From NCBI RefSeq assembly GCF_025567625.1, contig NZ_JAOQJC010000025.1:39520-103519 (forward strand): DNA of 64,000 bases. Direction: 5' to 3'. The stretch comes from Paenibacillus sp. J5C2022 (GTDB taxonomy: Bacteria; Bacillota; Bacilli; Paenibacillales; Paenibacillaceae). The position numbers and the translations under genes are program-made. Below the pieces are notes generated by a model. That model did no database searches and was not told the DNA's origin. It saw nothing but the letters and a program-made list of their open reading frames with translations. Of this stretch, positions 63,009 to 64,000 are shown piece by piece; position 1 is the first letter of the stretch, and the number at the start of each line of letters is the position of its first letter.

Positions 63009-64000
63009 TTAAACCGGATCTGGATCTACGGACAATTGACGAATAGACCATCTTCCGGAAATCTCAGAGAGATTAAGCGTTAGCCCATCCGCAACATAAG
63101 AGACGGTAATTTTACTGCCACTAGTCAAGAACACTTCGTCTGACAATGTGACCACCGATTGTTTCATAATCGTGCGCAACGTTAACACAAGTGCAATGTT
63201 AACATCCAGTATCGGCAAATACCCTTTAGAAATCTCTTCTGGCGCACCATTATCGCTTTGAACTGTAAAATACGGATCTACACCTGCTCCGAGACTAACC
63301 GATACAGCTGTGCTAAGTTTATAGTTCAAAGAAACATTTATAGCATATTTCCCAGTAGCAGGAACAGTATATTCTCCCGTCATAGAATTAAAGTTAGGAG
63401 AGTTATAGCCAGGAGCTGCTGTACTCCATAATAAAAGCTGCATTGTATTTGAGGTGCCCAACATGTTGTTGATACTTGCCGAGAAGCCTTCGAAAGCACC
63501 GCTGCCGCCTCCAGCTGCGCCATCATCGCCCTTCTCACCTTTAGCAGCAATCAGTATATAGTCTGCCGATAACCCCGGTTCCCCAACAGGAGCGTTCACT
63601 TTAGCCATAAATGTGCTGCCCTGATAGGTCACAACTTGGTTTTTCAAATAGCTCGGCGCTTCAAGAACATCATATGCTACGATACCATCCAATCCATCGC
63701 CTTTATCACCCTTGTCACCTTTCGCACCCGGGGCTCCCTGCATTCCTGGAGGACCTGGGGTTCCAGGCATGCCAGGCATTCCTTGCAGTCCTTGGATGCC
63801 TTGCTCGCCCTGATCACCCTTGTCGCCTTTCACGCCTTGGATGCCTTGCTCGCCCTGATCACCCTTGTCGCCTTTCACGCCTTGGATGCCTTGCTCGCCC
63901 TGGTCACCCTTGTCGCCTTTCACGCCTTGGATGCCTTGCTCGCCCTGGTCACCCTTGTCGCCTTTCACGCCTTGAATGCCCTGCTCGCCCTGGTCACCCT
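63009..64000 (-). CDS. Collagen-like surface protein, 5' end outside the window
   Basis: The visible 330 codons begin in Gly-X-Y repeats built from a 45-bp DNA unit (GDQGEQGIQGVKGDK), then a variable collagen part (MPGMPGTPGPPGMQGAPG), then a short ITSM-like module (DVLEAPSYLKNQVVTYQGSTFMAKVN). A C-terminal BclA/C1q-like beta domain follows (FEGFSASINNMLG; GEYTVPATGKYAINVSLNY). Such proteins form trimeric fibres on spores or cells of Bacillus and Paenibacillus. The gene continues beyond position 64000, so its start and signal cannot be seen. Confidence 0.9.
   Translation of the reverse strand, partial: GDQGEQGIQGVKGDKGDQGEQGIQGVKGDKGDQGEQGIQGVKGDKGDQGEQGIQGVKGDKGDQGEQGIQGLQGMPGMPGTPGPPGMQGAPGAKGDKGDKGDGLDGIVAYDVLEAPSYLKNQVVTYQGSTFMAKVNAPVGEPGLSADYILIAAKGEKGDDGAAGGGSGAFEGFSASINNMLGTSNTMQLLLWSTAAPGYNSPNFNSMTGEYTVPATGKYAINVSLNYKLSTAVSVSLGAGVDPYFTVQSDNGAPEEISKGYLPILDVNIALVLTLRTIMKQSVVTLSDEVFLTSGSKITVSYVADGLTLNLSEISGRWSIRQLSVDPDPV
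63780..64000. repeat. 45-bp coding tandem repeats in the collagen-like gene
   Basis: Nearly five units of the sequence encoding GIQGVKGDKGDQGEQ, differing mainly at single third-position bases (such as CTGATC/CTGGTC). It runs off the window end. Recent expansion is likely; length variation between strains would be expected. Confidence 0.9.

Noticed and set aside
63780..64000. CRISPR or non-coding tandem repeat at the window end
   Set aside because: The 45-bp unit is an open reading frame of Gly-X-Y repeats in a collagen-like gene.

Overview
The window looks like the chromosome of a Paenibacillus-type member of the Bacillota. Sporulation genes (ylbJ, lytH, yunB), Bacillus-type housekeeping genes (lipA-yutD, NAD kinase, yycC, a ccpN-like regulator), purine-rich ribosome-binding sites and very many carbohydrate ABC transporters with AraC/LacI regulators all point that way. 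This is inferred from gene content; no rRNA, tRNA or CRISPR array was seen.

Layout. 0-0.7 kb: CcpN-like regulator. 0.8-2.4 kb: a decayed GH20 hexosaminidase. 2.5-18.2 kb: one long minus-strand operon made of a solute-binding lipoprotein, a UgpC/MsmX-type ATPase, a giant exported protein fusing carbohydrate-binding-like domains to a solute-binding domain, two permease pairs, an NHL-repeat/YIP1-like membrane protein, a DUF5696 protein, an AraC regulator and an SGNH-hydrolase lipoprotein. 18.3-27.7 kb: a glycan-degradation cluster with two GH172/DUF2961 proteins (one without its catalytic motif), a GH106-like hydrolase, a serine hydrolase and three paralogues of a family I do not recognise. 28.1-30.3 kb: WYL regulator divergent from two tandem GyrI-like proteins, with mirrored candidate operators. 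30.3-38.1 kb: mostly housekeeping (pepF, yycC, DUF2225, globin, ylbJ, nadK, yutD, lipA).

38.2-51.5 kb: accessory sugar block lying between lipA and lytH, genes that are neighbours in Bacillus subtilis. It holds a frameshifted DUF4838 gene, an LplABC-type transporter with a membrane-bound AraC regulator, and a LacI-controlled operon (small protein, PHP-GDPD fusion, LacI, MATE) preceded by a 22-bp perfect palindrome. 51.7-54.1 kb: lytH and a yunB with an unusual N-terminal insertion. 54.2-56.4 kb: a truncated IS605-type tnpB with a possible omega-RNA end, then a wrecked toxin-antitoxin locus in which a 376-bp MITE (12-bp terminal inverted repeats, 8-bp target duplication) sits inside a yoeB-like toxin gene.

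56.4-64 kb: a sugar-phosphate isomerase-like protein, a small conserved-looking protein, a BceAB-type exporter without its usual two-component system, a second array of the repeat carried by the MITE, an RCC1-repeat surface protein and the 3' part of a collagen-like protein gene cut by the window edge.

The strongest unexplained items are the 113/114-bp repeat family (once inside the MITE, once free), the three-paralogue family with its GH172/GH106 neighbours, and the dual-permease/DUF5696/YIP1 operon.
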